Shown here piece after piece: positions 31,400 through 40,974 of a stretch of DNA of 64,000 bases (within the stretch, counting starts at the first letter, position 1; each line of letters begins with the position of its first letter). The translations under genes and the position numbers were made by a program. Origin of the DNA: Gracilaria vermiculophylla (taxonomy: Eukaryota; Rhodophyta; Florideophyceae; Gracilariales; Gracilariaceae). The stretch lies in assembly GCA_019155205.2 (NCBI GenBank), contig JAHNZQ020003149.1:1360922-1424921 (forward strand), written 5' to 3'. The notes beneath the pieces are model-generated. The model saw only the letters and a list, made by a program, of their open reading frames with translations, made no database searches and was not told the DNA's origin.

Positions 31400-33432
31400 A
31401 TGAAGCATCCGGCACGTCCAGCGTTCGCATACTCTCCATTTAACAATGGATATGGACGGCCGCCATCAAATATTTTCGGGCGGCAGGTCGCCATAAAAGC
31501 CGTTCAACACCGACCTAAATGGATGATGGAATCTGAGGGGAAGAGCCCGAAGCGCGTTGCTGTTATTGGAGCCGGGTGGGCGGGTTTAGGTGCTGCCCAT
31601 CACCTTGTACAGCAGCCTGGCACTGAGGTCACTCTCATTGACGCCGCCCCCTCTGTTGGAGGTTTGGTTGCCGGATGGAAGACAAAAAACGGCAAAGATG
31701 TGGAAGTAGGAATCCATGGTATGTGGCGCCCATATTTTAATCTCTTTCATTTGGTTAAACGCGAATTAAACCTGGATCCGTTTACCGATTGGACAAGGTC
31801 ATCGCAAAGGTCTCCGAAAGGTAAAGTCGTTGAAAGCCCAATATTCAATGATTTACCAAGACTTCCAACTCCGTTGGGAACCTTTGTATACACAAAGTTT
31901 TTGGACCTCCCTTTGGCTGATAGGCTTTCAGCACTTCCTTTGCTTGAAGCTGTCATTCAATGGGATAATTCGGACGAAGTCTGGCGCAAGTTTGATAAAA
32001 TGACAGCGAAAGAACTGTTCAAGTTTTATGGTTGCACAGAGCGTGTCTATAAAGAAGCTTTTGAACCAATGCTCCTCGTGGGTTTATTCGCTCCGGGGGA
32101 ACAATGCAGCGCGGCTGGAGCGCTGGGCATGCTGTATTTCTTTATTTTGGCTCACCAGGCCGACTTTGACGTGGTTTGGCCTCGGGGTACTGTCGGAACA
32201 AAGATATTTACTCCTCTTGTGAATCGCATACGGTCTCATGGAGGAAGCATAAAAACATCTACCAGACTGAAAGACGTCGTAATCGAAAAGAACAAAGTAA
32301 CAAAGATCATTACAACAAAAGACGGAAGCGAGGAAGAAATGGATGTTGATGCCGTTGTCTTTTCCGTTGGAATCAGCGGATTACAAGGCATTCTGCGCAG
32401 CAGCAAAACACTTGCCTCTCGAAAAGAATTTCGCAATACGAATAACCTTTCAAGCATCGACGTCATGGCCGTGCGTTTGTACTTTGATCGAAAGATTCGC
32501 ATCGAATTTGACTCAAACGCCTGCTTTGGCTTTGATGAAGCAACGGGATGGACGTATTTTAATCTCAATGCGATTCACGACGAGTTTAAGGATGCGAATA
32601 AGACTGTCATAGAAGCCGACTTTTATCACAGTAATCAGCTCATGCCCATGGATGATGCTGAAATTGCTAAAGAGGTACTCAGAAGACTCTGCGTAGCTGA
32701 AAATACATTCAATGGGGCGGAAATTGAGGATTATGTTGTTGTTCGAGTCCCCCGCGGTGTCACGCGTAAGTTATAATGTCTGACACAGGCGTTTTCTTGA
32801 TTCCGGTTCTTAATTCTTGACTAACGAACGTTTTGTAATCGTCAACGTCGCTTGCATGTACCATGAAAGACTTTCGACCTGGTTCATATCAAGATTTCAT
32901 GGACGTGAGAACATCGATCAACAATGTGTTCATGTCTGGAGGTAAGTCATGGATGTCGCGTTCATCTTTCCTGCTGAGCGGGGTTTGCATTTTTTTTTGA
33001 TGAAGCTTGAAATACTCATTATGTTTTTTTCTTACTTCCCTGCTTCGGTGCGTGCCTGCGAAATGTGTCATTCGCACACCCAAACACATATTTTTACCCA
33101 ACTGCACTGTTAGACTGGTACGTGAAGCTTTCGGAATACTCTGTGGGTACAGAGCTGTCTTATGCTAACATCGTGTTGTGACTATTATTCATTTCTTTGC
33201 AAACAGGATACGTACGTCACATGGGAGCTTTAGTCAGGAGAAGGCCCTTGTCACAGGGTACGAAGCTGCAAATGCTACCCTAGAGTACTTGGGGTACGGA
33301 ATGTCAACCCAGAAGAGGATTATCCCAGTTGAAGAGGACGAGCCCCATATCATTGTTGTTAGACGTGTCTACAAAGCTTTAGAAAGAGTCCGCCGCCAAC
33401 TGAATCCATTCTCAGATATTTTCATTGTTTAA
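31400..33432 (+). CDS. Carotene-desaturase-like FAD-dependent oxidoreductase with a 4-nt microexon
   Basis: Predicted exons 31400-32765, 32870-32941, 33114-33117 and 33207-33432 give 555 residues. Residues of about 50-75 form the Rossmann FAD site VAVIGAGWAGLGAAHHL, followed by GGLVAGWKTKNGKDVEVGIHGMWRPYFN. The C-terminal FAD-binding segment, GDWIRTSHGSFSQEKALVTGYEAA, can be assembled only with the 4-base exon ACTG. The protein belongs to the amine-oxidase/phytoene-desaturase superfamily and most resembles the plant and algal plastid branch of uncharacterised carotene-desaturase-like proteins (blocks PIFNDLPRLPTPLGT, GLFAPGEQCSAAGALGMLYFFILAHQ), rather than canonical ZDS or PDS. The N-terminal 45 residues are basic and Pro/Ser-containing and could be a plastid transit peptide. 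A role in isoprenoid or pigment oxidation is inferred. It converges with the thylakoid-lumen gene, 70 bp apart. Confidence 0.9.
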
Positions 33433-33502
33433 AGTTTTGAAGTGGTCGACCTTGTCGTTCATTGACCCATCTAAAGGAAAGATCATGTTTCACGACCATG
33501 GA

Positions 33503-34232
33503 TCAAGTCGCAGATTTGAGATCTTTCAAGAGTTGTTCGTATTTCTCGATTGTATCCGTCAATGCCTGTTTCCCTTGTTTGACCAGGCTAACCTTGCTTT
33601 CAGTGAGTTCTGTGAAACTCACTGAATACAATTGAAAGTCAACTGATGAAATACCATCGAGAACGTCATTCCATTCCGATTCTATTCTTTCAATAAGATC
33701 ATTGTCTGAGCTAGTGTCGGCTACTATCTGCCACGATTTCAAAAATGATTTGCGGATATTGAACAAGGGTGATTTAACGCCTACAGTCCCAAGCACCCGA
33801 CGGACAACATCTCCGTCAAAATCTTTGGTCTTAGCCTCCCAGTTCTTTTCCAGATCCACGAGGGCTTGATATCCCGCCTCAATCTGAGGCAAATATCTGC
33901 ATGAAGTGTCAAGGAAATGTTCCAGTGAAGACCACTATGTCAGACATGCATGTAAACGGGAGGGAATGAAATTGTATTGCTCCTACGCACGTTTCAAGTT
34001 TCTTTGGATCTCCAGTTGTTGTAAACTCCGACTTTGTGTCTGAAGAGTACATAGTTGCTGCTGCAACCATAGGTTGCATAGCTACACCCAATACCACTGC
34101 AGAAACTCCTTTTAGACATGTTCTTCGGTCGATGATTGAATTGCTATCCTTCATGGCTGTAACGGGTTTTCGGCCGGAAACAGAAAGGTATGGGCTCTTG
34201 AGCAGGGGTAAACTGGTGTGTATGAAAGCCAT
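33503..34232 (-). CDS. Predicted TAT-targeted thylakoid-lumen protein, two exons
   Basis: Minus-strand exons 34232-33991 and 33896-33503 give 211 residues; the 94-bp intron uses a GTGCGT donor and a TGCAG acceptor and joins KLET to YLPQIEAG. The N-terminus is a bipartite plastid signal: a Ser/Lys-containing transit region, then twin Arg at 36-37 (DRRTCLKG), a hydrophobic core (VSAVVLGVAMQPMV) and an AAA lumen-type cleavage site near 59. The mature part is helical: YLPQIEAGYQALVDLEKNW, DGDVVRRVLGTVGVKSPLFN, and two later amphipathic helices. This helical, lumenal family is widespread in algae and is broadly PsbQ-like in shape; I cannot name its function securely. The neighbouring carotene-desaturase-like gene is also probably plastid-targeted. 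Confidence 0.8.
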
Positions 34233-34888
34233 TTGTCGTCTACCCTTATGTCAAGAGTTGGTAGACAAGTGTATTGTAATAGATAGATAGACCTTCTATG
34301 AGTCCTATGTTGAGAATGCGGATCAGGCCGTTGAGCGAGATGAAAGCATGATCAAGTATTGCAAGTATCACTCCCCCGTGGCCATCCGTACCTCTTGAAT
34401 TCCGGTCTGTAATTATAATCACCTTCGTAACAGGGCTAAATTTGTGTAACCTGAACCAAAAACCTCGTAATCACGCTACACAAAAATGTCGGGAGATCAA
34501 GAGATGGCTGGGGAATAATTCTACAGTATAATGCACTGTACTTTACTTCATCTGCAAATATCTGTGGAAATATATTCTTGAGGTTTGTACAGTACCTAAT
34601 CATTGCTCAACTAATATCCCATATTTATTCGTCGTATGGGCGAGATGTTGCGAGCACTGGGGCTGGCGGAAGGGATACGAATCGTTTGTGAGACCATACA
34701 CTCGCATGTAATTGATATACTTAATGCATGCGCAGTACGCTCTCCCTATTCAGATTTGCCACAAGAGGAACTTCGCTGAGGTCAAGCTTCTACAAATTCT
34801 CGCCCACATCGTTACTCGAAGTCGACTGAGGTGCTTTTCGATTGTGGAAGTATGCAGTGAGCGTCGTTGACCTCAAATATTGTTGTAC
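34233..34888. promoter_or_regulatory. Divergent promoter region lumen protein / MTHFS
   Basis: About 650 bp between opposing starts, AT-rich, no clear core-promoter motif. Confidence 0.4.
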
Positions 34889-35509
34889 ATGAAGAACGGC
34901 ATAGAGGCCACCAAGCTTCTGAAAAGAGAGCTTAGAACCCGAATTCGATCCATGTTGCGATTACTCCCACAATCTGGCGTGGATGAAGAAAGCTTACGCG
35001 TTATTAAGAAATTCACCGATTCGGCTGTGTACCGAAATGCTACCACCATCGCTCTGTATGCTTCAATGCCACATGAATTTAACACCATCTCTCTTCTAGC
35101 GCAAGCCTTTGATGACTCAAAGCAAGTGTATTTACCGAGAGTGGTTTCAAAAGAAGACCATACCATGACGATGTTGAAATGTGCAAGTATGGCCGAATTG
35201 AACTCTTGGGATGCGAACTCATGGGGAATTCGTGAACCACCTTTAGAGGAAGGACGACTTCAAGCCCCAAGAGATGTTCACCTCGACATTGTTGTTGTTC
35301 CCGGGGTAGCTTTCGATGTTATGGGTCGTCGCTGCGGACAGGGAATGGGGTTTTACGATATGTTTCTGTCTTCGTACTCCAAGTGTTCGAGACGTATGCC
35401 GCATCTTGTATCTCTTGCTCTATCAGTGCAAATGGTAGATATGGTTCCTACTGATGAGTTCGATTGGGTCATAGACGAAGTACTGTTCGAGGACAAGGGG
35501 AATGGATAA
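34889..35509 (+). CDS. MTHFS: 5-formyltetrahydrofolate cyclo-ligase
   Basis: 206 residues from the ATG at 34889 (upstream TTG codons in frame are unlikely starts). An N-terminal helix KRELRTRIRSML is followed by IALYASMPHEFNT, the phosphate/ATP segment VYLPRVV, WGIREPP, and the signature LDIVVVPGVAFDVMGRRCGQGMGFYD with its glycine-rich ATP-binding GxGxGFYD-like turn. The enzyme uses ATP to convert 5-formyl-THF to 5,10-methenyl-THF, rescuing a folate species that inhibits serine hydroxymethyltransferase. The lack of a long presequence suggests a cytosolic form. Length fits the family (about 200 residues). Confidence 0.95.
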   Translation: MKNGIEATKLLKRELRTRIRSMLRLLPQSGVDEESLRVIKKFTDSAVYRNATTIALYASMPHEFNTISLLAQAFDDSKQVYLPRVVSKEDHTMTMLKCASMAELNSWDANSWGIREPPLEEGRLQAPRDVHLDIVVVPGVAFDVMGRRCGQGMGFYDMFLSSYSKCSRRMPHLVSLALSVQMVDMVPTDEFDWVIDEVLFEDKGNG

Positions 35510-35747
35510 TTTCGGTAATGCTTTATCGAGTCATTCGTGACAGATGGATCCCTAATGATTATTGCACAGGATGGGTGTTATCTCCGATCTAATATTCTCC
35601 ATGGGGGTTCGATAGTAATCGCCATTCTTTTATGTGCAGGCGCAGGCTGTTTGCAGCGTCGCGAACTTTTGAGCAAAGTGAACTCAAAAATGATTATGTG
35701 CAAGTTTGCGACTGTTATGAACCCATGGTCATTCAAGTAGCTTTCCT

Positions 35748-36260
35748 TCACAATTCAGTGAGCAAATTATCGTCCTTTGCTGTTAGCATTCGGCCTTTAG
35801 AGCTTTCGGTCCCGAACAGGTCGACCTCACTGAGTTGCATCGCGTTCTGACGTTCCGATAACCATTTAACACTTTCTCTTGTCTCCTTTGCTGCACTGGA
35901 TGACTCTTGCGGTTTATGGCGCATTTGGAGGGGTGAATATTGTTCAACGTTTTCCTTTTGTTTTGCTGCAGAATCAATTTGTTGAGACAGGTGGTTCGAA
36001 ACAGGTGGCTTATGGCTACTCTCACTGTGAGCTTGGAGGCCAATGTCGTGAGAGACCATTCGTTGCCAGACAATACTTGCGTCCTCCTCAAACCCGTTCT
36101 GAAAAAGTCGAGCACAAATCCCCATTTGAATCGCCACGTCACTGGTGCCGCTAGCACCAGCAAAAGGAAAAACTTCACCGCCTTCAAAGTCGTAGAAGAG
36201 ACGAGCCATGTGTTTCCACTCGGCCGATTTCCTTGTGGCGGCGGTTTTGCTGTTGGACAT
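35748..36260 (-). CDS. Hypothetical protein, 170 residues
   Basis: ATG-initiated frame with protein-like composition. The N-terminal half seems folded: KSAEWKHMARLFYDFEGGEVF, AIQMGICARLFQNGFEEDA and IVWQRMVSHDIG. The C-terminal half is Ser/Gln/Glu-rich and polar. No family is recognised, and there is no signal peptide or membrane span. It converges with MTHFS (238 bp between stops). Confidence 0.5.
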   Translation of the reverse strand: MSNSKTAATRKSAEWKHMARLFYDFEGGEVFPFAGASGTSDVAIQMGICARLFQNGFEEDASIVWQRMVSHDIGLQAHSESSHKPPVSNHLSQQIDSAAKQKENVEQYSPLQMRHKPQESSSAAKETRESVKWLSERQNAMQLSEVDLFGTESSKGRMLTAKDDNLLTEL

Positions 36261-37840
36261 TGCGAGCGAACGGGGAGTTTAACCGAGATCGATGGCAATT
36301 GGTTTTAGGTTCTTAAGTGCGCAGAACACGTGAGCAGGAGGTGACCTATGCACATGACTTTGGCTTTCGTTTGGTTTTTATGATAGATCAAGCGCACTAG
36401 GGTTTTGGGTGTGAAAGGAAAGCAAAGGGCCGCTTGCTGACGTCCGACTTGTCCGTCCCGTGTAGGGCTGCTCGGAGACGATACCAGCTGGCGAAACTCG
36501 CGACGCCGCGTTGGTTGTTTTCAACCTTTTGGCCAACGAGTTTCTTCAGTTTACCTCCCTGGTTTTTTGACACTCGCGCAAACATAAAACAACCGGGTCG
36601 CTTCGACTTGTACGCACATTTGCATTATGATCGAAAACGAACGCTCATAACAGCTGTCTCTGCGTTGCCAGTAGGGTTCGTGCTGTCAGCGAGTCGCGAC
36701 CCATACAATGACAACGTTTCCTGCATCCGCCCCATAATTGACCTCGGGGCCCCGTCAAAATGTCCGCGCCTTTCTCCGAGACAGCGCAGCACGTCATCGA
36801 GGAAAACCCGGTGGCAACCACAAATAGCATCATTGCCATGCCCTAGATCTCAAAACTCCGAGGACGCTCTTCTCACCTGATTCAACGGGTCTGGTACAAC
36901 AAACAGAGGCCTTGAAACCCTTCGTCAGTCTCGCTCCAACGATTTGACGGCCGTTTTGTGGGACCATGCCAACGAAAACTTCGTCGTACCACCTCCGCCT
37001 TGGGACATGCCGCGGCCCGCTGGGACAAATTGCGACAGGAACAACTGTTTGGCATATTTGCACATGAGCGAGATTACGATTCGTGTCGTCATTCAATGAG
37101 TCCGCACGATGATTAACGTCGGCACATGCAATCGCCGCATAAATATTCTACGTAACGCCGCACCATCTGTCGTTCATTGGATCATCAACACAGTCCCTGC
37201 GTGCTATGGGTATGGTGCGGATACCATGCGGGAAATGCTCACTGCTCGTCCCTTAATCATCGATGAAAAAAGTTAACTGATCTTCGCCTCGGAGACGATT
37301 ATCCAGAACATACTTGATTGAGACTGCGTTGTTTCATTGAAAGAACAAGTCCGGACATCACAGCGTCGTGATGTCCCAGCCCCTTCCATCACATCCGTGC
37401 GAGTTGTCCGGAGAGGAATGCCTGAATTGTACGTTTTCTGCAAGAGTGTCACGTGTAGCTGGATGGCTTTGATAACAGAGATTTCTCTCGTGTTTTTAGC
37501 TTTTTTTCACGAGGATGCTTTCGAAACAGAGATATGATACACTGAATACATCACAAGTAATGAGGAAAAATGAAGATTAAGTACTAAGTAACACAAGGAA
37601 AAACTGCAAACAAGGCAAAAGAGTCCTTGATTTACTTCTTTGTACAGAGCATTCACACTCATTTAAAATAAGACTGGCAAGCAAACAAAAAAACAACATC
37701 CATAGGGCACGTGAACGACATAAGGTGTTAAATGAAAGCATTAAAAGAAACAAGCAACTTTGATCAACGCCCCGCCCCCAGGATTTTAAGCGGATGTGCG
37801 TCCATGTCGAATAGCGTACATGGACTGCAGCAACATCGCA
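36261..37840. other. Intergenic, no supported gene
   Basis: About 1.6 kb between two minus-strand genes. Open frames near 36434-36880 lack ATG starts. No RNA gene or repeat stands out. Confidence 0.45.
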
Positions 37841-38830
37841 TTACGACGCCAGCGCATCGGCCTGCTTAGCCGCCCATGCGTTGCCGACGCAAACGGCAGC
37901 AAACGCTGCAGAATGCAACTGCGCTGCATCCCGATCACGTTGTCTAACGTCGTAAAAAGACAGAACAAAGGGAACTTCACCAGCGACCGGAACAGGAACG
38001 GAAAATCCACAATCCAGTCGAGCAGCCGCCATGAGCTGCGCCCTACTCACCACGTGACACAGCTGCGAAGGCGCGGAAGTCCAGAACGGGGCGCGAGTTT
38101 CAAACGAACGTCCAGCAAAGTCCGATGCAACAGGGAGTGGCTGCTGCTCTGCGGTACAGCGCGCAAGCGTGCTAAGAGCTGGATACTGCATTGGGGTTCC
38201 GCGCAACCGGGTATGTATCAACGTCATATTCGGTGGATCTATTTGCCAAGCTTCCGCGTACGGCCACGATCCAGTTTGGCTGATCAGATCCATAAGAGGA
38301 CTGAGGGCAGCTTGAGCGCAAGTGGCTGTGCTCACATACGAATCGACCCAGGCAACAAGCCTATGTTTTGAGCGCACGGCAAGGAAGAGTTCGAGGTTTG
38401 CGTTTTCCTGATGCATGTGCTGCAAGGCTGCGATAGCATGGTCTAAAATTTGTACCTTGTGCTTTACTTCCACGGTGGGTGAGCGAGGTAGCATGTTATT
38501 CAAAGTGTCAAAGCGGCCATTGAGTCGAGCTCGACATCGTCTGGTGTGCGTGTTGTGGTGGTTTCGACGCTGTTGAGTCGGGGAGGCGTGGCCAGAAGTG
38601 ACGGATTGATTTTCGAGGGGCGCTCTTGGTTGAGGTGGAACAGCTGAGGAACGTTGGGGATGCGACTGCGAGGGTCGTACAGAAGATTCAACATTCGGAA
38701 ATTCGGAATTGTGGGATTCATCGTCTGTGGGATCGTAGTCGTTCTGCTCGGGAAGTGAGGCGTCGTCGTCATCTTCGTCAAAGGCGGGAGGTGGAGTGTG
38801 AGGCGAGGAGGGTGCTCGAGCGTTTGACAT
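37841..38830 (-). CDS. bHLH transcription factor with non-canonical basic region
   Basis: 329 residues from the ATG at 38830, which has A at -3; an in-frame ATG at 38884 would add 18. Residues 1-85 are acidic then Pro/Ser-rich. The bHLH spans about 88-140: basic part RRNHHNTHTRRCRARLN, helix 1 GRFDTLNNMLP, loop, helix 2 KVQILDHAIAALQHM. The usual H-x3-E-x3-R has the His (92) and Arg (100), but Thr (96) replaces the Glu that reads the E-box. A C-terminal domain of about 170 residues (from SKHRLVAWVDSYVS, through MDLISQTGSWPYAEAW, to VPFVLSFYDVRQRD) resembles GAF-like sensory folds seen with some bHLH factors, an inference from pattern only. Likely a nuclear regulator with altered DNA specificity or a dimer partner. 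Confidence 0.82.
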   Translation of the reverse strand: MSNARAPSSPHTPPPAFDEDDDDASLPEQNDYDPTDDESHNSEFPNVESSVRPSQSHPQRSSAVPPQPRAPLENQSVTSGHASPTQQRRNHHNTHTRRCRARLNGRFDTLNNMLPRSPTVEVKHKVQILDHAIAALQHMHQENANLELFLAVRSKHRLVAWVDSYVSTATCAQAALSPLMDLISQTGSWPYAEAWQIDPPNMTLIHTRLRGTPMQYPALSTLARCTAEQQPLPVASDFAGRSFETRAPFWTSAPSQLCHVVSRAQLMAAARLDCGFSVPVPVAGEVPFVLSFYDVRQRDRDAAQLHSAAFAAVCVGNAWAAKQADALAS

Positions 38831-39892
38831 GGTCGTGTGCTGCGATCGCGAAATAAGAGAGGGAGTAGACAGCGAAAGCGACATACGAAAAGGAGAGAGC
38901 AGGCAGCAAACACAAATTACAAATGGTCTCACGACGTCGGCTCTCTCCACAATCGATAGCGTGCAGAGCGCAACCACCGAAAGTAAATCCGGTCGAGGAA
39001 GCGCGCGAAACGACGCACCGGTTGTGAACCTCAACCCGGAGAGCGAATTCGTTAGGCTCAGGCTGCGACTAGGCCTCCCATATCGAAATAAAAAACGCGC
39101 CGACTTTAAAAAAAAAAAGGGGCCTTCTAGGCAACGGCGACACGACGGGACCTCTTGTCGTCACTCACGCAAGCAGGCCAAATGCGCGCTTCTCGCTCGC
39201 GTGCGCGCATCTATGCCATGCGACGGCAACAAAACGAAGCACGCAACGCATGAGGCCAGCAATTCAGTCAGTACGCACGCCAACAGATCGGGCCACAAAT
39301 TATTGGAGACCCAATGGCGTCGGTCAGACGCTCACGGTTACGTTCGGCTTTTTCTACAACGTATGCCAAGTAAGGTGAATGGCTATCGGATACCGTCGAA
39401 CAGTCATCATTCCACTGCGGGCGAGAGTGTGCGCGACGCTTTGCTTACCTCTCTCCGCTACGGGATGCCGGGGCGTTGGCGCGTTCTGCGCAGCAAAACT
39501 GCAGGCAGAGTGAAGACGAAGAACGCTTGGTCTTCGTGGCTGTGCCACCTGCGCACCAGCCCATCGCCGAAGGGGGATGCCCGTCGTCGATGAGCCGCCG
39601 CCGTTCTCTTCGCGTCGGCTCTTCCAACGGCGGCGCCGAGCATCATGATTAGATCCGCTCCCACTGCTTTGGATCCCAAACTCCACACGTACAGTAGATC
39701 AACATGCTTACAGTTACTGACAGACTCAAGCAGCCTCCCACCAAAAGCTCCAATTCATGCCACCATGCCGACGCAACTCTGTGGGAGCAGAATTCAACGC
39801 TGCGCCGTGGGGAGAGAACATCCTCGTTGTTCTGCCTTGCATCGCGACTGTCTCCGTCCGCGCCGCTTGTGACACCACCGCAGAGCGCAACG
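38831..39892. other. Intergenic between divergent bHLH and transporter genes
   Basis: About 1.06 kb. A plus-strand frame from 38829 runs antisense to the bHLH leader but has no recognisable product. An A-rich run (about 39109-39118) lies roughly 280 bp upstream of the bHLH start. Confidence 0.4.
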
Positions 39893-40747
39893 ATGGAAGC
39901 ATCCTCGCAGACAATATGGCCGCAACTGCTCATTGTGGCTACTGTTGCTGCGACGCACATGTCCATGCCGAACCACTGGCTTCCATATTCCCTGGTGGCC
40001 CGCGCACATTCCTGGAGCGTGCGCAAGGCTTTACTTTTAAGTACGGTCTGCAACTCAGCTTCGATCCATCGCAAAATTAACTTTCATTTAGCGTGTCACT
40101 GACTTGTGTGTTTTCGTTGCTTGTTGCCACGCAAAGCTGCGCTGGGAGCTGCGGGGCACGTCGCAGCAACCATAGCCATCTCGCTGCTCATTTCTGAGAT
40201 TGGCGCTGCGTTCATTTCTCACCAGCAGTATCGCGTTCTGTCCAGCGCGCTTCTCTTTGTATGGGGATTGTATTACTTGTATTCTTACAGCGCGAATCGA
40301 AGGAACTTATGTTGCGAATCTTCCGAGAAACTCCCCACGCTGTCAAAGCCGCAATCTATGTCAAAGAGTGATTCTGCCGCTGTGCAGAGAACAGCAGCGA
40401 TATCCCTCGTCATGTTGACTACATTATCACCTTGCGTGGGATCGATGCCGGTGCTTGTCACGTTGATGGCACCGCCTGTAGCACCGTCAACAGTACTGCT
40501 TGCAGCCGCTGTGTTGTTCATAACTTCCATGAGTGTTTGCTGTGCCTTGGTTGCAGTTTCTCTCCTGGGCGCCTCAACGATGGAATTCACGGCCGTTAGA
40601 AAACATGAGCGTCTTATTCTAGCAGCCGGCCTCATCCTGCTTGCTGCGCTCACTTTCTTTGTTTTTGCCGACGATCACGAGCACCATCATCACCAGCCTC
40701 TGCACCAGTCGCACACTCATGAACACCGTGCACATCATCACACGTGA
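39893..40747 (+). CDS. NicO/UreH-like metal transporter with His-rich C-terminus, two exons
   Basis: Exons 39893-40040 and 40137-40747 give 252 residues; the 96-bp intron (GTACGG donor, GCAAAG acceptor) joins KALLL to TALGAAGHVAATIAIS, restoring a continuous helix. The first span carries THMSMPNHWLPYSLVARAHSW, aligning with the HxxxxDH-type metal motif of NicO/UreH transporters but with Asn in place of Asp. About six hydrophobic segments are visible, with SPCVGSMPVLVTLMAP opening the second half. The tail is a His-rich metal-binding sequence (HEHHHHQ, HTHEHRAHHHT). Nickel or cobalt efflux or uptake, perhaps for urease, is inferred. An in-frame ATG at 39704 would add a 63-residue Ser/Arg-rich extension that could be a plastid transit peptide. 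Confidence 0.72.
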
Positions 40748-40953
40748 CCCGCAATCGTAAACTGTGGACATTTGAAATGCAAATTAAAACTTCCCACTTA
40801 TAATTACTCCCAATTCTTAAGCGACAGTCCCATTCCTCTCTCTCGCCCATGGAACGTGCAACCGCACATGTAACGTGTAACCCTGTTGTGCGCCGTAGCA
40901 AATCTGGACCGGGCCAACAGGGGCCACAAACTGGCTCTACGGCTGGTCTCCAG

Positions 40954-40974
40954 TGACTGGACTTAGTCCAGTCA
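40954..40974. repeat. 21-bp palindrome with a single-base centre
   Basis: TGACTGGACT and its exact complement AGTCCAGTCA flank one T, about 210 bp downstream of the transporter stop. Confidence 0.6.

Noticed and set aside
38829..39593. 254-residue plus-strand frame antisense to the bHLH leader
   Set aside because: No recognisable domain, and it crosses the expected bHLH promoter and leader.
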